The notes under the pieces are model-generated. The model was not told where the DNA came from, ran no database searches, and saw only the letters and a list, made by a program, of their open reading frames with translations. A DNA stretch of 15,253 bases from JBGYPP01 sp041838515 (GTDB taxonomy: Bacteria > Bacillota > Clostridia > Lachnospirales > Lachnospiraceae), in NCBI GenBank assembly GCA_041838515.1, contig JBGYPP010000008.1, forward strand, positions 1 to 15,253, written 5' to 3'. How positions within the stretch are numbered: the first letter of the stretch is position 1; each line of letters opens with the position of its first letter. Of the stretch, positions 7,920 to 14,273 are shown piece by piece. The position numbers and the translations under genes are program-made.

Positions 7920-8608
7920 AACCAGCCTCCCATCCACATACAGCCCAGGGCAAATACAGCCAGGCCTGCCGCATCCGGCCAGCCAAAACCCTGCTGATAG
8001 TAACTGCTCCGCCTGTTGGGCGCGCCCAGCCCCTTGGTGACCCCGGCGCAGCTCAGTTCTCCGCTCAGCGCCACAGCCCTAAAGAGCTGGGGCACCAGCA
8101 TATAGGAAAAACTGTGTACCGGCCGCCTCCAGGACATCTGTATGCCCCGCAGAGCCATGGCCTCCTTGATGATGGCCCATTCCTTGCGGAAGGTGGGTAT
8201 GTAGCGCAGGGTGACTGTCAAGCCTATAATAGCCATCTTGGGCAGGGGAAGAACCTGCAATGCGGAGAGCATCTGTGAGGCGTTGTACTCACCCGCCAAC
8301 AGCACGGCCATAACGCCGCAGGGCAGAAATGCCAGCAGGACCTGAAACATGGTGACAAAACCGCTGTAGGGCAAAATAGCCCTGGCCAGCATGTACAAAA
8401 GGCCAAATAGGCCAAGGTAAGCCAAGGCCTTTACAAAAGCCCTGAAATTGCCGGTTAGAAATAGCAAACTCAAGGAGAAAGCCAAAAAGAAAGCCAGGCA
8501 GCGCCAAGAGGCAAAGAGGGTGCTAAACACCGGCGTGATCAGACTGATGGCCATTATCGTCAGGGGATGAAAGCGTATCCCCCAGGATTTGGCGGACCTT
8601 TTCTGCAT
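7916..8608 (-). CDS. ECF transporter transmembrane (T) component
   Basis: A 230-residue polytopic membrane protein of the EcfT/CbiQ family and the first gene of the transporter operon. Hydrophobic segments occur near residues 16-34, 36-53, 60-80, 86-104 and 208-228. The two cytoplasmic coupling-helix motifs that bind the ATPases are visible: EAMALRG near residue 150 and ELSCAGVTKGLGAP near 185. In the second, the usual Ala-Arg-Gly appears as Thr-Lys-Gly, a conservative change. GAGGAGG lies just before the ATG at 8608, about 100 nt downstream of the operon promoter. The gene ends in an ATGA overlap with the ATPase gene. It would be the scaffold joining the S component to the fused ATPase. Confidence 0.9.
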   Translation of the reverse strand: MQKRSAKSWGIRFHPLTIMAISLITPVFSTLFASWRCLAFFLAFSLSLLFLTGNFRAFVKALAYLGLFGLLYMLARAILPYSGFVTMFQVLLAFLPCGVMAVLLAGEYNASQMLSALQVLPLPKMAIIGLTVTLRYIPTFRKEWAIIKEAMALRGIQMSWRRPVHSFSYMLVPQLFRAVALSGELSCAGVTKGLGAPNRRSSYYQQGFGWPDAAGLAVFALGCMWMGGWL

Positions 8609-8696
8609 ACATACCTCCTCTATCCCTTAGCCCCGGGCCTAGGTGAGACTTCCCCCCGCTTTTCCCCCAGGCTATCATCCCAGATGCATTTGTTGG

Positions 8697-8710
8697 TTAG
8701 TAAATACTAA
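8697..8710. promoter_or_regulatory. Perfect palindromic operator at the ECF operon start site
   Basis: TTAGTA and TACTAA form a perfect inverted repeat around a central AA. It begins 3 bp after the -10 box of the ECF operon promoter, so it covers the predicted transcription start. A repressor bound here would block initiation. The TTAG...CTAA ends recall DtxR/IdeR-type iron-repressor sites (TTAGG...CCTAA), but the match is partial and the site is shorter. No regulator gene lies next to the operon. Confidence 0.7.
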
Positions 8711-8713
8711 TGC

Positions 8714-8742
8714 AGTATAGCGCCGCCCTGCCTCCCTGTCAA
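8714..8742 (-). promoter_or_regulatory. Strong sigma-A promoter of the ECF/ABC transporter operon
   Basis: On the minus strand a perfect -35 box TTGACA (8737-8742) is followed by a 17-nt spacer and TATACT (8714-8719). The AT-rich stretch just upstream, shared with the T-tract side of the previous gene's terminator, could act as an UP element. The start would fall near 8707, within the palindrome. Confidence 0.88.
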
Positions 8743-8767
8743 TTATTTGACCATTTTTTTTGCACAG

Positions 8768-8806
8768 AAAAAACCCCGCCCTGCGCCAAAGCCGCGCAGG
8801 ACAGGG
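8768..8806 (-). terminator. Rho-independent terminator of the ABC-F gene
   Basis: On the minus strand, 8806-8794 and 8786-8774 form a 13-bp stem (two or three G-T pairs) with a 7-nt loop, followed by six T (8773-8768). It lies 20 bp after the ABC-F stop codon and isolates the downstream transporter operon, whose own promoter starts about 25 bp further on. Confidence 0.9.
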
Positions 8807-8825
8807 CATGCCTGTATGTCTTCCT

Positions 8826-10727
8826 TCACTCCGCCAAGGTTTCCCAGAGGGCGTACTCAGCCTCCAGCTTGGCCCGGTTCTCCTCTATGGAGGCCTGCAA
8901 TTCCTGTAACCGGTGGGAGTTGGTAGCTATATGGGGCAAGGCCATCTCCTCCTCCAGGCTGCGTATGCCCGCCTCCAAAGCCTCTATGGCTGCCTCGCAT
9001 TTCTTCAGATCGTTTTCTCTTTTTCTGGCCCTAGCCTGTTCCTCCTTCTGCCTCTTCCAGTCCGTCTTGGCCTGACTGGCCTCCTCCCTGTCCTGGGCAG
9101 GGCCACTGGCCACCCGGCTCCCTTCACCTTTTTTCTCCAGATAATAATCGTAATTGCCCAGGTAGCTGTGGAAGCGGCCATCCCGCAGCTCCCATATCCT
9201 ATGGGCGGTCTGATTGACAAAATACCTGTCGTGGGAGATGAAGAGCAGCGTGCCTGTGTACTGGTTCAGCGCCTCCTCCAATATCTCTCTGGAGGGTATG
9301 TCCAGATGGTTGGTAGGCTCATCCAGCAGTAGGAAATTGGCCTTGGACAGCATCAATTTTGCCAGCAGCATACGGCCCCGCTCTCCGCCGCTGAGATCCC
9401 CTATGCGCTTGAACACATCATCCCCGGTGAAGAGAAAAGCCGCCAGCATGCTGCGTATCTGGGTATTGTCCATCTGGGGGTAGGCATCGGATATCTCCTG
9501 GAACAGCGTCTTGTCCATATCCAGCACCCTATGCTCCTGGTCATAGTACCCACATTCCACTCCGGCGCCCAGGACAAAGCTGCCCGCATCCGCCTCCAGC
9601 TTGCCCTGCAATATGCGCAGCAGCGTGGACTTGCCCGTGCCGTTCTCCCCCAGTATGGCTATATGCTCCCCCCTGCGTATATGCAGATCCACATCGGCAA
9701 AGAGATCCAGATCTCCAAAAGATTTGGCCAGACCCTGGGCGCGCAGCACATCCTCGCCGCTTGCATGGGAAGGCTCCAGAACCAGCCGCAGTACGGCCTC
9801 CTCCCCCAGGGGCTTCTCCAGCCTCTCCACCTTGGCCAACATCTTCTCCCGGCTCTCCGCCCTTCGTATGGACTTCTCCCTGTTAAAGGATCGGAGCTTC
9901 TCTATGACCTCCTCCTGCCGCCGCAGTTCCTTTTGCTGGTTGGCATAAGCGTGCATGGCCTGGGCATCCAGCAGCTTCTTCTGCCGGGCATAGTCGCTGT
10001 ACCCCCCGGAAAACACCTGACAGCGGCCGGCCTGCAGAGCCACCACCTTGCGAACCACCCTGTCCAGAAAATATCTGTCATGGGACACCAGCAGCACCGC
10101 CCCCTTATATGCGGCCAGATAAGACTCCAACCAGGAGATGGCGCCCATGTCCAGGTGGTTGGTGGGATCATCCAACAGCAGCAGCTCCGGAGCCAACAGC
10201 AGCAGCTTGCCCAGGGCTATGCGGGTCTTTTGCCCGCCGGAGAGGGTGCCCAGGGAACGGCCAAAATCCTCCTCCCCAAAGCCCAGCCCGCGCAGCACGG
10301 CGGCCAGCTGGCTGCGAAACACCAGCCCGCCGCCCTCCACAAATTCCCTGTAATCCCTGTCATAGGCCGCAGAGAGTTCCAGCGCCTCCTCCCCCTTAGC
10401 CCCCCGCAGGGCCTCCTCCTGGCGGCGCAGGCTCTCCTCCAACGACACCAAATCCCCTTTTACGGACAACATCTCCTCATACAGGCTGCGCTGCTGATCC
10501 AGCAGGGGATTTTGCGCCAGATAGGAGAGGGAACATCCTTTGGACAAGACCACCTGGCCGGAATCCGCCTCCAATTCCCCGGTGAGTATGCGCAGCAAGG
10601 TGGTCTTGCCCGCGCCATTGGCTCCCACCAGGGCCACTTTCTCCCCGGCGTTGATATGAAAGCTCACCTCTTGCAAAACCGGCTTCTCGCCGAAAGCCTT
10701 AGATATGGATTGGCAAGACAGAACCAT
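8826..10727 (-). CDS. ABC-F family ATPase (YdiF-like, ribosome-associated)
   Basis: This 633-residue soluble protein has two ABC ATPase domains and no membrane segments, the ABC-F layout. These proteins act on the ribosome E site in translation or antibiotic protection. Domain 1 has Walker A GANGAGKT (about 36) and signature LSGGQKTR. Domain 2 has Walker A GENGTGKS (about 360), signature LSGGERGR and Walker B FLLLDEPTNHLD. Between them is a charged linker helix (about 230-300), and a C-terminal coiled coil covers about 545-630. RYFVNQTAHRIWELRDG and GNYDYYLEKK resemble B. subtilis YdiF. In domain 1 the Walker B reads LLLLDDPTNHLD: the usual catalytic glutamate is aspartate. The ATG at 10727 has GGGGAGG eight bases upstream; the open frame extends to 11024 but that part is a shadow of the nuclease gene. 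It lies 32 bp after the nuclease gene, probably in one transcript. Confidence 0.93.
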   Translation of the reverse strand: MVLSCQSISKAFGEKPVLQEVSFHINAGEKVALVGANGAGKTTLLRILTGELEADSGQVVLSKGCSLSYLAQNPLLDQQRSLYEEMLSVKGDLVSLEESLRRQEEALRGAKGEEALELSAAYDRDYREFVEGGGLVFRSQLAAVLRGLGFGEEDFGRSLGTLSGGQKTRIALGKLLLLAPELLLLDDPTNHLDMGAISWLESYLAAYKGAVLLVSHDRYFLDRVVRKVVALQAGRCQVFSGGYSDYARQKKLLDAQAMHAYANQQKELRRQEEVIEKLRSFNREKSIRRAESREKMLAKVERLEKPLGEEAVLRLVLEPSHASGEDVLRAQGLAKSFGDLDLFADVDLHIRRGEHIAILGENGTGKSTLLRILQGKLEADAGSFVLGAGVECGYYDQEHRVLDMDKTLFQEISDAYPQMDNTQIRSMLAAFLFTGDDVFKRIGDLSGGERGRMLLAKLMLSKANFLLLDEPTNHLDIPSREILEEALNQYTGTLLFISHDRYFVNQTAHRIWELRDGRFHSYLGNYDYYLEKKGEGSRVASGPAQDREEASQAKTDWKRQKEEQARARKRENDLKKCEAAIEALEAGIRSLEEEMALPHIATNSHRLQELQASIEENRAKLEAEYALWETLAE

Positions 10728-10759
10728 GGATAAACCTCCCCTACAGACAGTCCGGCAGC

Positions 10760-11497
10760 CTAGGGACCAGAAGCTGCCTCCGCCCAGCTCCGGCCAGTGG
10801 CATATTCTATGCCAATTCCCGGCTGCACATTGTATACATAAACATGAAAATTTACGGAAACGCCCCCATCGTCCGGTGAGTAGGCCTCCATATACACACC
10901 CCTGGCCACCAATTCCTCCCCGTGAAAATCCGGCCTGACCCTGTAGAATACGCTGCCGCCTTTTTCCCGTAGGTACTCTGCCACCAGATTCTCCCAGGGC
11001 AGCATACCCTCCACATTGAACCAACGGGTGCCGGTGATCAGATTTTCCACAGTGTCATTCTCTCCGGCCAACTGATAAGCGATCAGATGACAGCGATTGT
11101 AGAGATAATTCCCCTCCACTATGCCGGGGTATTTGACCGTATGCCAGCCGCTGGGCCTCACGTGTCCTATGGCTCCCCTCTCCTCTGTGGGCATGGTTTC
11201 CGGATACAGATGCGCATAGGCCTCGCCGCAGCGGCCCAATTCGTCCAGGGGCGCATAAACCTCCAGACCCGGAGGCCAGTCCGGCGCCTCCCGGCCAAAG
11301 CCGGAGAGGCCATCCCCTACCTCCTCATAGGTACGTCCCGCATATCCCTGCAGCTCCCCCGACGGAGCCGGAAAAAGCCCAGGCACGGGATTCTCCCACA
11401 GCCCCAGAACGCTGCCCAGCCATAGGAGCAGGCCCAGAGGCAGCCACAGCCAATACACCCATCCGGGCTTTCCTCTCCTCCTCCGGCCGCCACCCAT
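10760..11497 (-). CDS. DNA/RNA non-specific endonuclease, membrane-anchored or secreted
   Basis: A 245-residue nuclease of the beta-beta-alpha-metal family that includes streptococcal EndA. The basic N-terminus (GGGRRRRGK) and one hydrophobic helix (about 12-34) form a signal anchor or signal peptide, so the enzyme should work outside the membrane. The catalytic region contains YNRCHLIAYQLAGE (about 134-147), where the histidine is the general base and the first position replaces the Asp of the DRGH motif. It is followed by NLITGTRWFNVEGMLPWEN, whose asparagines bind the metal. Bacillota members often have Cys in the motif, so it is probably active. Likely roles are DNA scavenging or competence-related processing. 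The ATG at 11497 has AGGAG nine bases upstream; a GTG at 11500 is the alternative. I saw no promoter of its own between it and the tRNA terminator. ABC-F follows after 32 bp. Confidence 0.9.
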   Translation of the reverse strand: MGGGRRRRGKPGWVYWLWLPLGLLLWLGSVLGLWENPVPGLFPAPSGELQGYAGRTYEEVGDGLSGFGREAPDWPPGLEVYAPLDELGRCGEAYAHLYPETMPTEERGAIGHVRPSGWHTVKYPGIVEGNYLYNRCHLIAYQLAGENDTVENLITGTRWFNVEGMLPWENLVAEYLREKGGSVFYRVRPDFHGEELVARGVYMEAYSPDDGGVSVNFHVYVYNVQPGIGIEYATGRSWAEAASGP

Positions 11498-11523
11498 CAC
11501 CCCATTCTCCTTTCAGACTGCAC

Positions 11524-11554
11524 AAAAAAACCGGCAAGCGCATTGCCCACCGGT
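11524..11554 (-). terminator. Terminator of the tRNA operon
   Basis: Ten bases past tRNA-Lys on the minus strand, ACCGG pairs with CCGGT and inner bases add three more pairs across a 4-nt bulge (an alternative uses GGCAA/TTGCC). Seven T follow (11530-11524). Another seven T lie directly after the tRNA (11563-11557). The nuclease start codon is only 26 bp downstream of the terminator. Confidence 0.72.
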
Positions 11555-11563
11555 AGAAAAAAA

Positions 11564-11636
11564 TGAGACATCAGGGAATCGAACCCTGGACAACTTGATT
11601 AAAAGTCAAGTGCTCTACCATCTGAGCTAATGTCCC
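11564..11636 (-). tRNA. tRNA-Lys (anticodon TTT)
   Basis: The minus strand folds into a full cloverleaf. The acceptor stem is GGGACAT/ATGTCTC with one G-T pair, the D stem is GCTC/GAGC, and the anticodon arm CTTGA-CTTTTAA-TCAAG places TTT at the anticodon. GGTTCGATTCC forms the T arm, and the discriminator is A. The length is 73 nt and no 3' CCA is encoded. It is the last tRNA of the cluster, 4 nt after tRNA-Gln. Confidence 0.97.
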
Positions 11637-11640
11637 AAAG

Positions 11641-11712
11641 CAGGGCTAGTTGGATTCGAACCAACGAGTGCAGCAGTCAAAGTGCTGTGCCTTACCGCTT
11701 GGCCATAGCCCT
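11641..11712 (-). tRNA. tRNA-Gln (anticodon TTG)
   Basis: A 72-nt cloverleaf with a perfect 7-bp acceptor stem AGGGCTA/TAGCCCT and discriminator G. The anticodon arm CAGCA-CTTTGAC-TGCTG gives TTG, and the T arm contains GGTTCGAATCC. The D-arm sequence GCCAAGCGGTAAGGC is characteristic of tRNA-Gln. CCA is not encoded. Confidence 0.97.
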
Positions 11713-11756
11713 AAAAAATGCCCCAGCCCAGCCAAGCTGTATGCGGCGCATATGCG

Positions 11757-11831
11757 GGTGGATAAAGGGATTCGAACCCTCGGCCTTCAGAGCCACAATC
11801 TGACGCGCTAACCAACTGCGCTATATCCACC
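11757..11831 (-). tRNA. tRNA-His (anticodon GTG)
   Basis: The acceptor stem GTGGATA/TATCCAC is extended by the extra G at -1 facing C73, the identity element of tRNA-His. The anticodon arm TCAGA-TTGTGGC-TCTGA gives GTG. The D arm (GCGC/GCGC) and the T arm with GGTTCGAATCC are complete. CCA is not encoded. A 44-nt spacer separates it from tRNA-Gln. Confidence 0.96.
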
Positions 11832-11849
11832 ATGCAGAACAAGAACTCC

Positions 11850-11923
<74 letters not shown>

Positions 11924-11995
11924 ATCTGCTGACGATACGCCTGGGAGGACGAAAAATAGACGTCCATCAAAGCATAGGAAAAACCAACAAAAAGT

Positions 11996-12024
11996 ATTAT
12001 AACAAACACTTCCATCCCAGTCAA
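11996..12024 (-). promoter_or_regulatory. Consensus promoter of the tRNA Arg-His-Gln-Lys operon
   Basis: On the minus strand TTGACT (12019-12024) is followed by a 17-nt spacer and a perfect TATAAT (11996-12001). The start would be near 11989, about 66 nt upstream of mature tRNA-Arg. The 5' leader contains a small hairpin (GGACG/CGTCC). The promoter lies between tRNA-Pro and tRNA-Arg, so four tRNAs can be expressed independently of tRNA-Pro. Confidence 0.88.
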
Positions 12025-12060
12025 TAGCTTTGGAGCTGTTTGCACAATATTTTTTTGCCA

Positions 12061-12134
12061 TCGGGGCGACAGGATTCGAACCTGCGGCCTCCTGGTCCCA
12101 AACCAGGCGCTCTACCAAGCTGAGCCACGCCCCG
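12061..12134 (-). tRNA. tRNA-Pro (anticodon TGG)
   Basis: A 74-nt cloverleaf with a perfect acceptor stem CGGGGCG/CGCCCCG and discriminator A. The anticodon arm CCTGG-TTTGGGA-CCAGG gives TGG, and the T arm contains GGTTCGAATCC. CCA is not encoded. I found no convincing promoter in the 135 bp between it and icd, nor a clear icd terminator. A 5-bp hairpin at 12161-12175 with T6 about 11 nt later is weak. Read-through from icd is possible. Confidence 0.97.
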
Positions 12135-12269
12135 GATATGTGCAAAAAACATAGCTGTCCGGCGCCGAGTGCGCCTTAGATCCATATTCCCCCGGCAGGG
12201 ACCGGCCGTCCAGACTAAATCAGACTAGCACAAAGTCCCCGCCAGCGCAAGACATTTTTTCCCATCAGC

Positions 12270-13481
12270 CTACCAGCTGTCCTTTTCCAACTCCCTGCGG
12301 ACCTCCTGTATGAACTCCCGGCTGTCCAGCCTGCGTATCTGGGGCAGGCTGGATATGGCAGCCAGATCCCCGGTCATGGCCCCGCCCTCGATTACCGTCT
12401 TGACGGCATTCTCCAGCGCAGAGGCAAAGCTCCGCAGCCTGGGCAGCGAATCCAGCTCTCCCCGCTTGCGCAGGGCCCCGGTCCAGGCAAAGATGGTGGC
12501 CACGGAATTGGTGCTGGTCCTCTCCCCCCGCAGATGCTTGTAATAATGCCTTTGCACCGTACCATGGGCAGCCTCATACTCAAAGGCTCCCTTGGGGGAA
12601 ACCAGGACGGAGGTCATCATGCCTAGAGATCCAAAGGCTGAGGACACCATATCGCTCATCACATCGCCGTCATAATTCTTGCAAGCCCAGATAAAGCCGC
12701 CCTCATGCTTCACCACCCGGGCCACGGCATCGTCTATCAGCGTGTAGAAATACTCCAGGCCCAGCTCTCTGTAGCGGTCGGCATACTCCTTATCAAATAT
12801 CTCCTGGAAGATATCCTTGAACCTGTGGTCATAGGTCTTGGATATGGTGTCCTTGGAAGCAAACCAAACATCCTGCCCCTGGTCCAGGCCGTAGGCAAAA
12901 CAGGCCCTGGCAAAGCTCTCTATAGAGGCATCCAAATTATGCACGCCCTGCACAACGCCCGGCCCGTCAAATTCCTGTATCAGCCGTCGGCTCTCCCGGC
13001 CCTGGGCATCGGTAAAGACCAGCTCTGCCTTGCCCGGCCCCTCTATGCGCATCTCGGTGTTCTTATACACATCGCCATAGGCATGCCTGGCCAGTGTGAT
13101 GGGCTTTTTCCAGCATTTCACCATGGGATCTATGCCCTTGACCAATATGGGCGCGCGGAATACCGTCCCATCCAATATTCCCCGTATGGTGCCATTGGGA
13201 CTTTTCCACATCTCCCGCAGGCCGTATTCCGACATACGGGCGGCATTGGGCGTGATAGTGGCACATTTGACGGCCACGCCATGCCGCAGAGTGGCCATGG
13301 CGGCCTCTCTGGTGACGGCATCCCCGGTGCTATTCCTATGCTCCAAGCCCAAATCATAGTACTCCGTACGCAGCTCTACAAAGGGCTCCAGCAGCTCCTC
13401 CTTGATCATGCCCCACAGTATGCGGGTCATCTCATCGCCGTCCATCTCCACCAGCGGACGCGCCATGGATATCTTTTCCAT
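12270..13481 (-). CDS. icd: Isocitrate dehydrogenase, NADP-dependent, eukaryotic-type
   Basis: This enzyme oxidatively decarboxylates isocitrate to 2-oxoglutarate in the cytoplasm, feeding glutamate synthesis and supplying NADPH. The 403-residue product is collinear with the homodimeric eukaryotic-type family (human IDH1-like), not the E. coli type. The substrate-phosphate loop SPNGTIR is near residue 93. KPITLARHAYGDVYK and the metal-binding aspartates in DDAVA and YDGDVMSD follow. The NADP-binding HGTVQRHY has the Arg-His pair that contacts the 2'-phosphate in NADP enzymes, and TSTNSVATIFAW comes after it. AAGGAG stands seven bases before the ATG. The gene follows a GntR regulator by 36 bp, with a perfect inverted repeat in the gap. 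Its length is full and no defect is visible. Confidence 0.96.
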   Translation of the reverse strand: MEKISMARPLVEMDGDEMTRILWGMIKEELLEPFVELRTEYYDLGLEHRNSTGDAVTREAAMATLRHGVAVKCATITPNAARMSEYGLREMWKSPNGTIRGILDGTVFRAPILVKGIDPMVKCWKKPITLARHAYGDVYKNTEMRIEGPGKAELVFTDAQGRESRRLIQEFDGPGVVQGVHNLDASIESFARACFAYGLDQGQDVWFASKDTISKTYDHRFKDIFQEIFDKEYADRYRELGLEYFYTLIDDAVARVVKHEGGFIWACKNYDGDVMSDMVSSAFGSLGMMTSVLVSPKGAFEYEAAHGTVQRHYYKHLRGERTSTNSVATIFAWTGALRKRGELDSLPRLRSFASALENAVKTVIEGGAMTGDLAAISSLPQIRRLDSREFIQEVRRELEKDSW

Positions 13482-13492
13482 ATGCCCACTCC

Positions 13493-13514
13493 TTATTTAT
13501 TGACAAATAAATAA
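13493..13514. promoter_or_regulatory. Perfect inverted repeat between the GntR gene and icd
   Basis: TTATTTATT (13493-13501) and AATAAATAA (13506-13514) form a perfect 9-bp inverted repeat around GACA. It fills most of the 36-bp gap and abuts the ribosome site of icd (AAGGAG). It could be a protein operator, perhaps for the adjacent GntR regulator, or an A-U hairpin in the mRNA that modulates icd translation. It is strikingly AT-rich against its GC-rich surroundings. No clear -35/-10 pair accompanies it. Confidence 0.6.
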
Positions 13515-13517
13515 CCA

Positions 13518-14273
13518 TTATTCTGGGGACTGTCTGTACCCATCCCCGGCATAGGCCTCCCGCAGGCTCCCCTGTACCATATGGTCATAGGCATTGAGTA
13601 TGTGCTCGTTGGCCAATCTCTGCGCCAACAGCCCATCCCCGGCCTTGATGGCCTCCATGATGCCCTTGTGCTCCTGGTTGGACTTTGGCCACCGGTTCTG
13701 GCTGGCCAGCGTCTTTTTCCGCACCCGCATAACATACTGGTGAAAGCCGGTCAGCTGGTGCTTCAGCATACGGCTGCCGCAGGCTTCGTACAGTATCTCA
13801 TGAAAGCGGTTGTCCAGCGCGGCCAGAGGCTCCAAATGGCCCTTTTCCGCATGAAATGCCGAGAGATAGACATTCTCCTCCAGCTCCTCCATCTGCTCCG
13901 GCGTGATACGGCGGGTGGCCCAGAGCGCGCACAGGCCCTCCAGCAGGGAGCGGATCTGGTATATATCCTCCACATCCTCCTCCCTTATGCCTATGACTAT
14001 AGCCCCTTTATTGGGTATGATAGAAATCAAACCCTCCAGTTCCAGCTGGCGGAACGCCTCACGGACTGGAGTGCGGCTCACGCCCAGCTCCTCTCCCAGG
14101 GCTACCTCCCGCAGCTCCTCCCCCTCCTTATAACGGCCCAGCAAAATGTCCTCACGCAGCCTATGGAATACCTGGCCCCGAAGAGAGTAATGCCCTCCCA
14201 ACTCCCATTTGCCCGCTTTATCTCTACGCTCCAAAGCCTTCTGCCTCTCTAGGAGTCTGCGCTCCTCTGCCAT
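13518..14273 (-). CDS. GntR family transcriptional regulator (FadR/FCD type)
   Basis: A cytoplasmic DNA-binding regulator of about 251 residues. After a charged N-terminal extension (about 1-27), the winged helix runs from about 28 to 98, with the GntR signature LGEELGVSRTPVREAFRQLE and wing NKGAIV. The C-terminal all-helical FCD ligand domain (about 105-240) has its metal or ligand residues in DNRFHEIL, in the histidine of QEHKGIMEAI and in NEHI. Such regulators usually respond to organic acids. The ATG at 14273 is tentative: its nearest GGGAGG is 13 bases away, and it overlaps the end of the LRR gene by 25 bp, so translation may be coupled. The open frame reaches 14342, but that part matches the LRR gene in another frame. 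Position just before icd suggests control of citrate/isocitrate metabolism and possibly autoregulation; this is inference. Confidence 0.9.
   Translation of the reverse strand: MAEERRLLERQKALERRDKAGKWELGGHYSLRGQVFHRLREDILLGRYKEGEELREVALGEELGVSRTPVREAFRQLELEGLISIIPNKGAIVIGIREEDVEDIYQIRSLLEGLCALWATRRITPEQMEELEENVYLSAFHAEKGHLEPLAALDNRFHEILYEACGSRMLKHQLTGFHQYVMRVRKKTLASQNRWPKSNQEHKGIMEAIKAGDGLLAQRLANEHILNAYDHMVQGSLREAYAGDGYRQSPE

Noticed and set aside
9531..10733. 400-residue plus-strand open frame
   Set aside because: Antisense to the ABC-F gene, low-complexity Gln/Leu-rich, no ribosome site.
10728..11024. 99-residue N-terminal extension of the ABC-F protein
   Set aside because: It overlaps the nuclease gene in another frame; the ATG at 10727 has a good ribosome site and gives the normal family start.
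12205..12235. Short direct repeat CAGACTA near icd 3' end
   Set aside because: Only two copies of 7 bases; no partner structure or promoter could be assigned.
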